A stretch of DNA of 64,000 nucleotides from Arthrobacter sp. MYb229 (GCF_002975405.1 NZ_PCPS01000001.1:186001-250000), one strand, 5' to 3'; positions 24,352-33,732 are shown, counted from the first letter of the stretch. Made by a program: numbers and translations. Notes: a model not told the origin generated them from the letters alone.

Positions 24352-26475
24352 ATGAATCCCATCCGAACCCTGTTGCCAATGCTGGGCCACACCCGCGGCG
24401 GACGTTCCGCAGCTACCTGCCACTTCAAATGCGGCGACGCTTGCGTTAAGCCAGAGTGCAACACCTCGGGTAATAGCTACTTCAAGGACATCGCCGACCA
24501 GGCCCTCTCCCGCCGCAACGTGCTGGGCCTAGGCGCAGTCGGCGCCTCGGCGCTGATTATCGGCCCACAGCTGCTGGGCGCCCCGGGCGCCGTGGCCGCA
24601 CCGCTGGTAGAGACCGGCCGCGGCAAGGGCGGCCACCTGAAATTCGAAGCCATCGAACCGGTTTCGCGTTCCGTGGACAATATGAGCGTCCCCGAAGGCT
24701 ATGACTGGCACGCGATCATCCGTTGGGGCGATCCGCTATTCAAGTCGAGCCCGGAATTCGACGCCACGAAGCAGTCCGCCAAGGCCCAGGATCTGCAGTT
24801 CGGCTACAACTGCGACTACCTGGACATCATCGCCGATAAGTATTCCGGACGCACCGGCGTGCTGGTGGCCAACCACGAGTACTCCAACGAAGACATGATG
24901 TTCGATGCCCAGTGGTTTGCCGAGAACACCGACGAGGCCCGCCGCATCGCGATGAGCTCCCACGGCCTGAGCGTCGTGGAGATCAAGCGCAAGAAGAACG
25001 ACAAGCGTTGGACCTACGTGGTCGGCGGGGAACGCAACCGCCGCATCACCGCAAATACCCCATTCGCCGTTACCGGTCCCGCCGCCGGCAGCGAGCTGCT
25101 GCAGACCGTCGCGGACCCGACCGGCAAGCTGGTGCTCGGCACGCTGAACAACTGCGCCGGCGGAACCACCCCGTGGGGCACCGTGCTGTCCGGCGAAGAG
25201 AACTTCGACCAGTACTTCCAGGGCCGCGGAACCGCCGAGGAATCCCGCTACGGCATCGGCACCAGCGCTTCGGGCCGCGGCTGGGAGCACACCGATCCAC
25301 GCTTCGGCCTGAACAACGCGGGCTACGAAAATGAGGCAAACCGTTTCGGCTGGATCGTTGAGATCGACCCGCAGAACCCGAACTCCACCCCCGTCAAGCA
25401 CACCAGCCTGGGCCGTTTCAAGCACGAGGGCGCTACCGTGCGCGTGGCGAAGAACGGCAAGGCCGTGGCCTACTCGGGCGATGACTCGCGATTCGAATAC
25501 ATCTACAAGTTCGTTTCGAAGGACACCTACCGCAAGAACGATCGCCAGCACAATATGTCCCTGCTCAACGAGGGTGACCTATACGTGGCCAAATTCTCCG
25601 GAAACTCCCCGGTTTCCGAATTTGACGGCAGCGGCCAGGTCCCAACGGACGGCGCGTTCGACGGCACCGGCCAGTGGCTGCCGCTGGTGCGCAACGGCGA
25701 GTCGATGGTCGAAGGCATGAGCCTCGACGAGGTTTTGGTTTACACCCGCTTGGCTGCGGACAAGGTCGGCGCCACGAAGATGGACCGTCCAGAAGATGTC
25801 GAGCCGAGCCCGGTATCGGGCAAGGTGTACGTGGCACTGACCAATAACACCGACCGCGGCAAGGCCGGCAAGGAAGGCGCCACCGAGCAGAACCCGCGTA
25901 TCGCGAACCGCGACGGCCACGTGCTGGAAATGACCGAAGCCGGGAACGACGCAACCAGCACCCGTTTCACCTGGAACATCTTGCTGGTCGCCGGAGACCC
26001 GCGGGTCAATTCCTCGACCTACTTCTCCGGGTACCCGACCGACAAGGTCTCGCCGATTTCTTGCCCGGACAACCTCGCCTTCGACTCGGCCGGTAACCTG
26101 TGGATCTCCACCGATGGCGCACCAGGGGTCATCGGCCTGTCTGACGCGTTGCACAAGGTCAGCCTGCACGGCAAGGATCGCGGACGGGTCGAGCAGTTCC
26201 TGGCCGTGCCAACCGGTGCAGAGACCTGCGGCCCGGTGGTGCACGACAAGGACAACTCGGTCTTCGTCTCGGTCCAGCACCCGGGCGAGGGCGGCAGCTT
26301 CGCGCAGCCGACCTCCCTCTTCCCGGACTTCATCAATTCCGCAGATTCGGTCGGGAAGGGCCAGTTCTACGGCCCGCGCCCATCCGTAGTCCAGGTTTTC
26401 AAGCAGGGCAACGGCAACGGAAACAACGGAAATGGAAACGGCAACGGCAAAGGAAACGGCAAGAACAAAGACTAG
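24352..26475 (+). CDS. phoX: PhoX-family alkaline phosphatase (DUF839), Tat-exported
   Basis: 707 residues. The N-terminus has a Cys-rich segment (CHFKCGDACVKPEC, about 23-36) followed by a twin-arginine signal SRRNVLGLGAVGAS (about 53-66), an arrangement typical of this family. The body shows PhoX blocks: VANHEYSNED, TPWGTVLSGEE, NRFGWIVEIDP, KRFKHEGAT-like and FDSAGNLWISTDG. PhoX uses Ca/Fe cofactors and releases phosphate from organic esters outside the cytoplasm membrane. A candidate PHO box is upstream. The last ~25 residues are a repetitive Asn-Gly tail (GNGNGNNGNGNG) ending in Lys/Asp, probably flexible. A GAGGAA ribosome site is 11 bases before ATG. Confidence 0.9.
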   Translation: MNPIRTLLPMLGHTRGGRSAATCHFKCGDACVKPECNTSGNSYFKDIADQALSRRNVLGLGAVGASALIIGPQLLGAPGAVAAPLVETGRGKGGHLKFEAIEPVSRSVDNMSVPEGYDWHAIIRWGDPLFKSSPEFDATKQSAKAQDLQFGYNCDYLDIIADKYSGRTGVLVANHEYSNEDMMFDAQWFAENTDEARRIAMSSHGLSVVEIKRKKNDKRWTYVVGGERNRRITANTPFAVTGPAAGSELLQTVADPTGKLVLGTLNNCAGGTTPWGTVLSGEENFDQYFQGRGTAEESRYGIGTSASGRGWEHTDPRFGLNNAGYENEANRFGWIVEIDPQNPNSTPVKHTSLGRFKHEGATVRVAKNGKAVAYSGDDSRFEYIYKFVSKDTYRKNDRQHNMSLLNEGDLYVAKFSGNSPVSEFDGSGQVPTDGAFDGTGQWLPLVRNGESMVEGMSLDEVLVYTRLAADKVGATKMDRPEDVEPSPVSGKVYVALTNNTDRGKAGKEGATEQNPRIANRDGHVLEMTEAGNDATSTRFTWNILLVAGDPRVNSSTYFSGYPTDKVSPISCPDNLAFDSAGNLWISTDGAPGVIGLSDALHKVSLHGKDRGRVEQFLAVPTGAETCGPVVHDKDNSVFVSVQHPGEGGSFAQPTSLFPDFINSADSVGKGQFYGPRPSVVQVFKQGNGNGNNGNGNGNGKGNGKNKD

Positions 26476-26496
26476 TCTTCAGTCTTAGCCGACCCT

Positions 26497-26550
26497 AGAC
26501 CCCGGTGAGGGCGACTCAGTGCAGCACTGAGCGTCCGCACCGGGGTCTTG
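26497..26550 (+). terminator. Terminator after phoX
   Basis: An 11-bp outer stem AGACCCCGGTG / CACCGGGGTCT (26497-26507 / 26538-26548) encloses an inner CTCAGTG/CACTGAG hairpin. It ends about 26 bases before the menD start. Confidence 0.7.
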
Positions 26551-26563
26551 CTATAACTGGGCA

Positions 26564-26569
26564 TAGACT
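26564..26569 (+). promoter_or_regulatory. Leaderless -10 box of menD
   Basis: TAGACT ends seven bases before ATG 26577, and no ribosome site is present. Confidence 0.55.
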
Positions 26570-26576
26570 TGAACCG

Positions 26577-28304
26577 ATGCTTTCAGGCGATACTTCAGGG
26601 GTGGAACACGGCGTGAGCGCGCGGCAAGACGAAGGACAACCGGCAATTGCCACGGCGCGTCAGGTTCTGGCTGCACTGATTCGCGCCGGGCTGCGCGACC
26701 TGGTGCTATCCCCAGGCTCACGTAGCGCGCCCCTGGCCTACGCCGCAGCCGAGGCGGAAGCCGCCGGACACTTGCGGATACACGTACGCATCGACGAGCG
26801 TTCGGCAGGCTTCCTGGCGCTGGGGCTGAGCCACGGATCAAAGACTCCCGTAGCGCTGGCCGCCACCTCCGGAACCGCGATCGGGCAGCTGCTGCCGGCC
26901 ATAATGGAGGCCAACCACACGGCAACGCCGCTGCTGGTGCTCTCGGCCGACCGTCCCGATGAGCTACTGGGGACCGGAGCAAGCCAAAGCACCGACCAGA
27001 AGAACCTATTCGGCCCCCACGTGCGTGCCGCGTTGAACGTCGCCGCCGGTGCCGACCCGGCACCAGCGCTTGCCCAAGCACTTGCGGCCCTGGCAGGTTC
27101 AACCCAGCATCCAGCGGGCCCGGTGCAGCTGAACCTGCAGTTCCGCGACCCGCTGACCCCCGGAGAAGCAGACCGCGTCGCGAATCAGCCCTGGACCGAC
27201 CTGGCCCCGGGGCGCTGGCACACGGCCACGGCGCCGGCAACCTGGGCTAGGCCCGAGACCTTGGCAACCCGCCGAACCGTCGTGGTCGCCGGCCATGGAG
27301 CCGGCGCCGAAGCCCAAATCTTCGCCGAGGCGCTCGGACTGCCGCTGTTCGCCGAACCGTCCTCCAACGCGCGCTACTCAGCCCAGGCCATCGGCCACTA
27401 CCGGCCATTGCTTGCCGTGGGGGCGGAGCAGATTGACCGCGTGGTGCTTTTCGGCCGTCCTACGCTCAGCCGCCCGGTGGGGAAGTTATTGGCGAACCCC
27501 GCGGTGTCCAGCGCGATCTGGCAGCCGGGACCGGTGGCCTGGTATGAACCCGGACGCCGCCGCGAAATGGTGATTGGCGAACCGGAGAAACTGGTCGAAT
27601 TCGCCGGGGCCGCGCCGGAGGGTTGGCTGGCGAGCTGGCAGGAGCTAGATGCCCAGGCGCTCGCCGTGCGGCAGGGTCTGGCACCCGAAACGCCACTCAG
27701 CGGCCCGGTGGTTGCCGAGGAAATTTGGCGGTCGCATTCCGGCCCGCTGCTCTTGGGATCCTCGAATATCGTCCGCGACTTCGATCTAGCCGCGATTCCC
27801 GCCGCCGCGGCCGGGGCTACGGTATTCGCCAACCGCGGGCTTGCCGGGATCGACGGAACGATCTCGACCGCGCTGGGCCTGGCGCTGGCCACCGGTGAAC
27901 CGACGCTGAGCGTGATGGGAGATATCACCTTCCTGCATGATGCCAGTTCCCTGGCCTGGACCCCGGGGGAAGCGGAGCCGGACCTCGACGTGGTGGTCTA
28001 CAACGATGGGGGAGGCGCGATCTTCTCCACGCTGGAACACGGCCAGGTAGAGCAGTCAGGACGCTACGCGCAGGCGGTCGAGCGGCTCTTCGCCACGCCG
28101 CAAAATGCCCGGCTGGAGGCGCTGGCGGCGGCTTATGGATGGCAATACCAACGGGTGGCGACGCCGACCGAGCTACGCGAGGCACTGCGGGCCCCCAAGG
28201 CAGGCAAGCTGCGGCTGATCGAAATCGGTGCGAGCAGAGCGGGGTTGCGGGCCGATAACCTTGAACTCAGCTCGCGCATAACCGAGCTTCGATGGCCCGC
28301 ATAA
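26577..28304 (+). CDS. menD: SEPHCHC synthase MenD
   Basis: 575 residues, a thiamine-diphosphate enzyme that joins isochorismate and 2-oxoglutarate in menaquinone synthesis. The N-terminal block LVLSPGSRSAPLAYA and the ATSGTAIGQLLPA block are characteristic of MenD. The thiamine motif is seen as GDITFLHDASSL ... VYNDGGGAIF. I start at ATG 26577 rather than the upstream GTG-type frame because of the leaderless -10 box. A strong terminator follows. Confidence 0.94.
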   Translation: MLSGDTSGVEHGVSARQDEGQPAIATARQVLAALIRAGLRDLVLSPGSRSAPLAYAAAEAEAAGHLRIHVRIDERSAGFLALGLSHGSKTPVALAATSGTAIGQLLPAIMEANHTATPLLVLSADRPDELLGTGASQSTDQKNLFGPHVRAALNVAAGADPAPALAQALAALAGSTQHPAGPVQLNLQFRDPLTPGEADRVANQPWTDLAPGRWHTATAPATWARPETLATRRTVVVAGHGAGAEAQIFAEALGLPLFAEPSSNARYSAQAIGHYRPLLAVGAEQIDRVVLFGRPTLSRPVGKLLANPAVSSAIWQPGPVAWYEPGRRREMVIGEPEKLVEFAGAAPEGWLASWQELDAQALAVRQGLAPETPLSGPVVAEEIWRSHSGPLLLGSSNIVRDFDLAAIPAAAAGATVFANRGLAGIDGTISTALGLALATGEPTLSVMGDITFLHDASSLAWTPGEAEPDLDVVVYNDGGGAIFSTLEHGQVEQSGRYAQAVERLFATPQNARLEALAAAYGWQYQRVATPTELREALRAPKAGKLRLIEIGASRAGLRADNLELSSRITELRWPA

Positions 28305-28308
28305 TCCC

Positions 28309-28359
28309 AAAAAAGCAGGGCGTGGAATCAGCGATCGCTGACTCCACGCCCTGCTTTTT
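28309..28359. terminator. Bidirectional terminator between menD and the ABC importer operon
   Basis: A 17-bp stem (28310-28326 / 28343-28359) contains an inner 14-bp palindrome. A-run and T-run flanks serve both convergent genes. Confidence 0.92.
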
Positions 28360-28374
28360 AGCGGACCGTATCGC

Positions 28375-29157
28375 CTAGAGGTCTACGTGCGTTGGGTCCA
28401 AAACCCGACGCAGGAAGTCCTGCGTACGCGGCTGCTGCGGATTGCCGATCACGTCCACGGCCTTGCCTTCTTCGACCACGACGCCTCCGTCCATGAACAC
28501 CACACGATCGGCAACTTCCTTGGCGAAGCTCATCTCGTGGGTCACCACCAGCATCGTCATGCCGGACTTGGCGAGGTTCTTCATAATCGAAAGAACTTCT
28601 CCGACCGTCTCCGGGTCCAAGGCGCTGGTTGGCTCATCGAAGAGCATCAGCGTTGGTTCCATCGATAGCGCGCGGGCGATCGCCACGCGCTGCTGCTGCC
28701 CACCGGAGAGCTGATCCGGGTAGCGTTCGCCGAAGTCGCCCAGGCCCACCCGTTCCAGGTTGCTCAGGGCGATCTTGCTGGCGTCCTTCTTATTCCGCTT
28801 GAGCACCTTGAGCTGGGCCACCGTGCAGTTTTCCAACACCGTCAGGTGCGGGAAGAGGTTGAACTGCTGGAAGACCATGCCCACATGCTGGCGCATCTTA
28901 TCCAGATTGACCTCCGAATCGGTGGTCTCAAAACCTGCCACGTGGATGGTTCCGCCGTTGGGCTGTTCGAGCAGGTTCACGCAGCGCAGCAAGGTGGACT
29001 TGCCGGAACCCGATGGGCCGATCAGGCACACCACTTCGCCCGGTTTGACCTCGAGGTCTATTCCCTTGAGCACTTCATTTGAACCGTAGGCCTTGCGTAG
29101 GCCGACGATGTTCACGCCCGAAGCTTTGACCGATAGCTCATTGTTTGGAGTCGTCAT
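28375..29157 (-). CDS. Polar amino-acid ABC importer ATPase
   Basis: 260 residues with Walker [11 protein letters not shown]-loop [10 protein letters not shown], signature LSGGQQQRV, Walker [13 protein letters not shown] and switch VVTHEMSF. It is the last gene of a binding protein-permease-ATPase operon, 13 bp after the permease gene, and a different system from the fused importer at 8.9-11.1 kb. Confidence 0.95.
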   Translation of the reverse strand: MTTPNNELSVKASGVNIVGLRKAYGSNEVLKGIDLEVKPGEVVCLIGPSGSGKSTLLRCVNLLEQPNGGTIHVAGFETTDSEVNLDKMRQHVGMVFQQFNLFPHLTVLENCTVAQLKVLKRNKKDASKIALSNLERVGLGDFGERYPDQLSGGQQQRVAIARALSMEPTLMLFDEPTSALDPETVGEVLSIMKNLAKSGMTMLVVTHEMSFAKEVADRVVFMDGGVVVEEGKAVDVIGNPQQPRTQDFLRRVLDPTHVDL

Positions 29158-29170
29158 TCTCTGTTCCTAA

Positions 29171-29962
29171 CTATCGCTTGGTCCGCGCCGAGCGGGATTC
29201 GAACTTACGAGCAATCAGGCTCAGCGGAATGGTGATCACCAGGTAGAACAGACCGGCAACCACCAGCGGGGTGATACCTGCATCCAGCGATGAGATGCCG
29301 TCACGACCGAATTTGGTCATCTCGTACTGGGTGAAGGCGGCACCGAGGATGAAGGCCAGCGAGGTGTCCTTGGTCAGCAAGATGATTTCGTTGGTCATCG
29401 GAGGGAGCACGATCTTGAACGCCTGCGGGATCACGATGGTGACCATGGCACGCCAGGCGGGCATGCCCAGGGAGCGGGCTGCCTCGGTCTGTCCCTTGGG
29501 CACAGCCTGCAAACCTGCGCGCAGGGTCTCCGCGATGTAGGCGGAGGAGACCAGGCCCAAGGCGAACATGATGTTCACCGGTTGTGGCCAGTTGGTTCCA
29601 AATGCCTGAGGCAAACCGAATCCGAAGGCCAAGAGCACCAGGATGGCGGGAATGCCACGGAAGAACTCGATGAATGCGGTGGCGAACCACCGGTACGGTG
29701 CGAACGAGGCCATCTTCATCAGGGCCAGGAGCAAACCCAGGACCAGGCCAAAGGCGAAGGAAATCACCGTGTAGAACACGGTGTTTCTCAGGCCGATGAG
29801 GATCATGTCCGGGAACATCGGTCCCAATTTTTCGAAGGAGAAGAACGCATAGCGCGCCTTTTCCCAGTCCACGGCAAACAGAATCGCGACGACCGCGATC
29901 ACGAAGATCACGATCTGGATGGTCTTGCTCATGCGGGCACGCTGACTCGTAGTCATTGCCAT
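29171..29962 (-). CDS. Polar amino-acid ABC importer permease
   Basis: 263 residues, about five membrane helices, with the EAA loop AARSLGMPAWRAMVTIVIPQ and the family helix FRGIPAILVLL. It pairs with the ATPase and lipoprotein of the same operon. GAGAGG nine bases before ATG 29962 is the ribosome site; an ATG two codons later is also possible. Confidence 0.94.
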   Translation of the reverse strand: MAMTTSQRARMSKTIQIVIFVIAVVAILFAVDWEKARYAFFSFEKLGPMFPDMILIGLRNTVFYTVISFAFGLVLGLLLALMKMASFAPYRWFATAFIEFFRGIPAILVLLAFGFGLPQAFGTNWPQPVNIMFALGLVSSAYIAETLRAGLQAVPKGQTEAARSLGMPAWRAMVTIVIPQAFKIVLPPMTNEIILLTKDTSLAFILGAAFTQYEMTKFGRDGISSLDAGITPLVVAGLFYLVITIPLSLIARKFESRSARTKR

Positions 29963-29997
29963 GCTTGAAAACCTCTCGTAAAGGTAAGGGGAGCCGC

Positions 29998-30021
29998 GGC
30001 GAGGACTTTTTGAGTCTCGCC
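29998..30021 (-). terminator. Intercistronic stem-loop between binding-protein and permease genes
   Basis: GGCGA/TCGCC plus GACT/AGTC with one bulge forms a hairpin between the two genes. Such structures often stabilise or partly terminate the transcript so that the binding protein is made in excess. Confidence 0.45.
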
Positions 30022-30060
30022 TCGACTCCGCCTGGTGTTCATTCGTTCAGCGACGCAGAA

Positions 30061-30843
30061 TTACTTCTCGCCGAACCACTTCACGGTCAGTTCTTCCATG
30101 GTTCCGGCATCGGTCAGACGCTTCAGGGTGCCATTGACCAGCTCGAGGGTTTCGGCCTGTTCCTTGGGCACCGCGATGCCCAGCTGTTCGCCGGTCTTGA
30201 AGTCTGCGACCACCTTGTAGCCTGGCTTGTCCTTGATGGTGTAGCCAAGTACCGACTGGTTGCCCAGCAGCGCGTCGACCTGGCCCGCTAGAAGCGCCTG
30301 GGTCTGCAGGCCGGCATCTTCATAGCCGATGGTGTCGGTGAGCCCCTGCTCCTTGGCGTACTTCTCGCCGGTTGTCGCCTGCTGTACGCCGACCTTCTTG
30401 CCCTTCGCGGACTCCAGATCGGTAACTCCCGAACCTTCGGCCGCGATCAGCACCAGATCATCGTCCATGTAGGGGGTGGAGAAATCCATCTTGGCTGAAC
30501 GTTCCTCGGTGATGGAGACCGAGGAGATCGCGATATCGCACTGGACGCTGAACAGGCCCGACTCGATCGAGTCGAAGCTGGCATCGATGACATTCAGCTC
30601 GAGCTCGGCATCCTTGGCGATTTCGGCAGCGATGTCCATGTCGAAGCCGACGTTCTTTCCGTCCTGGACAAATTCGAAGGGCTCGTAGGGGATATCGGAG
30701 CAGAAGGTGAGCTTGCCGGCGTTGACCGGGAATCCACTGTCTTCGGACTCGTCGGAAGTCCCCGAACCGCAGGCGGTGAGGGCCAGGAGGGCCACCGAGG
30801 AGACGGCGAGAGTTGAGACGAAGCGCTTCTTGAGAGGACGCAT
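30061..30843 (-). CDS. Amino-acid ABC importer substrate-binding lipoprotein
   Basis: 260 residues starting MRPLKKRF, with a lipoprotein signal ending in the lipobox LTAC (Cys at about 25). The mature part is a type-2 polar amino-acid binding domain (PYEPFEFV, DMDIAAEIAK, PYMDDDLVLIA). It captures the amino acid outside and hands it to the permease. ATG 30843 is chosen because the signal peptide begins here; an upstream ATG at 30894 adds 17 unlikely residues. Confidence 0.93.
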   Translation of the reverse strand: MRPLKKRFVSTLAVSSVALLALTACGSGTSDESEDSGFPVNAGKLTFCSDIPYEPFEFVQDGKNVGFDMDIAAEIAKDAELELNVIDASFDSIESGLFSVQCDIAISSVSITEERSAKMDFSTPYMDDDLVLIAAEGSGVTDLESAKGKKVGVQQATTGEKYAKEQGLTDTIGYEDAGLQTQALLAGQVDALLGNQSVLGYTIKDKPGYKVVADFKTGEQLGIAVPKEQAETLELVNGTLKRLTDAGTMEELTVKWFGEK

Positions 30844-30945
30844 AGGATCAGAACCTACTTTCGGTAATGCGAGTGGATCATTGCGTAGGAACAATCATAA
30901 CCACGGACACACGAGACCGAGATTTCCATCACACATGAAGCGCAA

Positions 30946-30966
30946 AGCATAAGTTTTACTTATGCT
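30946..30966. terminator. Inverted repeat AGCATAAG / CTTATGCT, possible weak terminator of menF
   Basis: A perfect 8-bp stem with loop TTTTA lies 30 bp past the menF stop. It is AT-rich, so it may instead be an operator for the divergently positioned importer promoter. Confidence 0.4.
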
Positions 30967-30995
30967 CAGACTTGGCTCTCAGATGCTGCTGGATT

Positions 30996-32333
30996 CTATT
31001 CTGCGCGCAGGGCCTGGCGCATCGGACGCATCTTGGCCCAGGACTCGGCCAGTTCGGCTTCCGGTTCGGAGCCGGGCACAATGCCGCATCCTGCGTAGAG
31101 CCGCATGAGATTCTCCGCTTCGAGCATTCCGCCACGCAACGCGATGCCAAATTCGCCATCCCCGCGGCTATCCACCCAGCCCACCGGCCCGGCATAGGGG
31201 CCGCGGTCCATGCCTTCCAACTCACGCAGCAATACTCCGGCCGGCTTCGTCGGGGTGCCGCACACCGCGGCGGTCGGGTGGAAAATCTGCGCAACATCCA
31301 GTGCCGAGGGGAGCTGGCCCTCGGCGTCGGCGCGCAATTCGGCGCGGACGTCGCTTGCCAGGTGCCAGACATTGGGCAGCGCCAGGATAAACGGTTCCTC
31401 GGGCGACTGCATGCCGTGGGAAATTGGATTCAAGGATTCGGTCAGCGAATCGATGGCCAACTGGTGTTCGTGGCGCTGCTTGGGATCCTCGAAGAGCTTT
31501 TCCTGCGCGTAGCCGGGCGCGTTGGCGCCTTCGATGGCCCGGTCCAGGGTACCGGCCAGCACGCGAGCCTCGGCAAGCCCGTTGGTGACGCGCACCAGCA
31601 TCTCCGGAGTCGCACCAACCAAACCATCAACGGCGTAGGTCCAGCAATTCTCATATTGTTCGGTCAAGGTGCGCAGCACCGAGGCCAGATCGATCGGCTT
31701 GGTGCTCCGGGCCAGGATGTCGCGTGCCAGCACCAGTTTGGAAATGCCTCGCTCTTCGAACTGTCCCAGCGCCGCCGTCACGGCTTCCAGATAGGATCCC
31801 GCGGTGAGCTGGCCGGTAGTGAGCTCGATTTCCCCTGGGTCCTGGGCGGGAATTGCCGAACTTGCGAGCTTTGCCTCGGCCAATCGCAGGGCGTCGGCAA
31901 ATTCCATCCCTTCGAGCTTCTTTGCCGGTCCGGTGATCGTGATCCAGGCCTGATCCCCGTCCTTGCCCAGCACGACCTCCGGGATGACCAGCCGTGAGGC
32001 GAAGGTGCTGGTGAAGGAGAAAGCGAAGGAACCGAAGGCGACCAGGCCGCTGCCGGGACGGGCAATAGGGTCGGTGATCTGCGCCAGCTTGATGATTTGG
32101 GCAAACCATCCCCGGGCCTGTGCGAAGCGTTCTTCGCCCTGCGTGTGGATCTGGGCGGCGACGCCGAACCCGACGAGGCCATTTCCGTTGCGCGTCCAAA
32201 CCATGGCGTGGTGGCGCAGGGAGTCGGAAATTAATGACTGCGCGGCATCTTTGAAATCGAAGGTGACACTGGTCAGGGCCGGTGTCGTAGATTGATGCGC
32301 GCTGGCGGCGAGAGCGGTCGAATCGGCAGACAT
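30996..32333 (-). CDS. menF: Isochorismate synthase
   Basis: 445 residues of the chorismate-binding family. Diagnostic blocks are ARVLAGTLDRA, FHPTAAVCGTPTKPA and YAGPVGWVD near the C-terminus. It converts chorismate to isochorismate, the first committed step toward menaquinone. ATG 32333 is chosen as start; the open frame extends to 32393 but adds only Ser/Arg-rich residues. It has no ribosome site. The position opposite the polyprenyl synthase and near menD and menC favours MenF over a siderophore (EntC) or salicylate role. Confidence 0.9.
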   Translation of the reverse strand: MSADSTALAASAHQSTTPALTSVTFDFKDAAQSLISDSLRHHAMVWTRNGNGLVGFGVAAQIHTQGEERFAQARGWFAQIIKLAQITDPIARPGSGLVAFGSFAFSFTSTFASRLVIPEVVLGKDGDQAWITITGPAKKLEGMEFADALRLAEAKLASSAIPAQDPGEIELTTGQLTAGSYLEAVTAALGQFEERGISKLVLARDILARSTKPIDLASVLRTLTEQYENCWTYAVDGLVGATPEMLVRVTNGLAEARVLAGTLDRAIEGANAPGYAQEKLFEDPKQRHEHQLAIDSLTESLNPISHGMQSPEEPFILALPNVWHLASDVRAELRADAEGQLPSALDVAQIFHPTAAVCGTPTKPAGVLLRELEGMDRGPYAGPVGWVDSRGDGEFGIALRGGMLEAENLMRLYAGCGIVPGSEPEAELAESWAKMRPMRQALRAE

Positions 32334-32619
32334 GATAAGGCTAAGCCTACCGCGCAACGGGCTGGACGGTCGCGTGGAGGTGTTGCTGCTCACCCATGTG
32401 AGATGCGCCGGGTCTGTTCCTCCGCGCCTGCAGCAACCGGTAAACTCGGGGGCGAATACAGTTCAGGTACTTCGACTGTCATTGACGGTGGTTGCGGAGC
32501 GCCCGAAGACGTTGACTGGTAAGCATCGGCTAGAGTGAAGTTTGCGTGCATTTGGCATGCATGGAGTCTTCGTACTCTGCGATGACCAACCCGATGAAAG
32601 ATAAGTAAGCCTTAAAACA
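32334..32619. other. Divergent promoter region between menF and the polyprenyl synthase gene
   Basis: No convincing gene. TAAGCCTA (32342-32349) lies in front of menF and TAAGCCTTA about seven bases before the synthase GTG; both resemble the arms of the menC palindrome. A demethylmenaquinone methyltransferase gene often found in this neighbourhood in relatives is not here. Confidence 0.4.
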
Positions 32620-33717
32620 GTGACTGATTCCAAGAGCAACTGGACCGCAGCCGGGCACGACGTGTCCGACTCGATTGAGCTGAATCCTGAAACCGCGGTG
32701 CTCGCTGCGGCCATCAATCTTCCCTCGGGCTTCGCGCTGATCGCCGAGGACCCGGAGTTTGGTCCCGCCATCTCCACCGGCATGGCCAAGGTTGAGAAGC
32801 TGCTGCGCGACGCGATCGCCAACTCCGACCCGCTGATAGATGCCACCAGCCGCCACCTTGTGGAGGCTGGCGGTAAACGTGTGCGCCCCCTGCTGGTGCT
32901 GCTCGCGGCGCTGCTCGGCGAGGGCATCAACGACGAGGTCATCAAGGCCGCCGCTATCGTTGAGTTAACCCACCTGGCTACGCTGTACCACGATGACGTG
33001 ATGGACTCAGCTCCCATGCGTCGCGGTGCACCGACCGCCCATGAGGTCTGGGGAAACTCTGTCGCCATCCTCGCCGGGGACCTGATCTTCGCCCGCGCGT
33101 CGGTCTTTGGCGCCGAGCTCGGTACCGAGGCGGTGAATTGGCAGGCGCGCACCTTCGAGAGGCTGTGCCTCGGCCAGTTGCACGAGTCAATCGGCCCGCG
33201 CGAAAGCGAAGACGCGATTGCCCATCACATTCAGGTGATCAGCGACAAGACCGCTTCCCTGCTGGCAACCTCTGGGGCCTATGGAGCCAACTTCGGCGGC
33301 TGCCCACAATTTATCGACGTGCTGCGCGAGTACGGTGAAAAGGTTGGCGTCGCCTTCCAGGTTGCCGACGACGTGATTGATATTGCGTCCAAGGAAGCCG
33401 AGTCGGGCAAGACTCCCGGCACGGACTTGCGCGAAGGCGTGCCGACGCTGCCAATCTTGCTGCTGCGCCAGGCAGCCGAGCACGGTGACGAAGCGGCGCA
33501 GGCGGCGGTAGCGCTGGTCGAGGCGGACTTGAGCACCGATGAGGCGCTGGCGGTCGCCGTCGCGGCGGTCGCCGCGCACCCGGCCACCGCCGAAGCATGG
33601 AAGGTCGCCCGCCGCTGGGCGGACGACGCCATTGCCGTACTTGCGCCACTGCCCGAGGGAACCATCAAGCAGGCGCTGATTTCCTTCGCCGATGCAGTAG
33701 TGACCCGCGAGGCTTAG
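32620..33717 (+). CDS. Trans-polyprenyl diphosphate synthase (menaquinone side chain)
   Basis: 365 residues. Both Asp-rich motifs are present: DDVMD after LATLYH (first) and ADDVIDIA (second). The KRVRPLL and GGKR substrate blocks are also present. It condenses isopentenyl diphosphate onto an allylic primer in the cytoplasm. Placement next to menF points to the menaquinone tail (heptaprenyl to nonaprenyl); chain length cannot be fixed by eye. The GTG start lacks a ribosome site. Confidence 0.9.
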   Translation: MTDSKSNWTAAGHDVSDSIELNPETAVLAAAINLPSGFALIAEDPEFGPAISTGMAKVEKLLRDAIANSDPLIDATSRHLVEAGGKRVRPLLVLLAALLGEGINDEVIKAAAIVELTHLATLYHDDVMDSAPMRRGAPTAHEVWGNSVAILAGDLIFARASVFGAELGTEAVNWQARTFERLCLGQLHESIGPRESEDAIAHHIQVISDKTASLLATSGAYGANFGGCPQFIDVLREYGEKVGVAFQVADDVIDIASKEAESGKTPGTDLREGVPTLPILLLRQAAEHGDEAAQAAVALVEADLSTDEALAVAVAAVAAHPATAEAWKVARRWADDAIAVLAPLPEGTIKQALISFADAVVTREA

Positions 33718-33732
33718 GCCCACTGACAATAT

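Noticed and set aside
32292-32522. Small gene in the menF/polyprenyl synthase divergent region
   Set aside because: The frame has no ribosome site and a Gly/Arg/Ala random composition; the region reads better as two divergent promoters.
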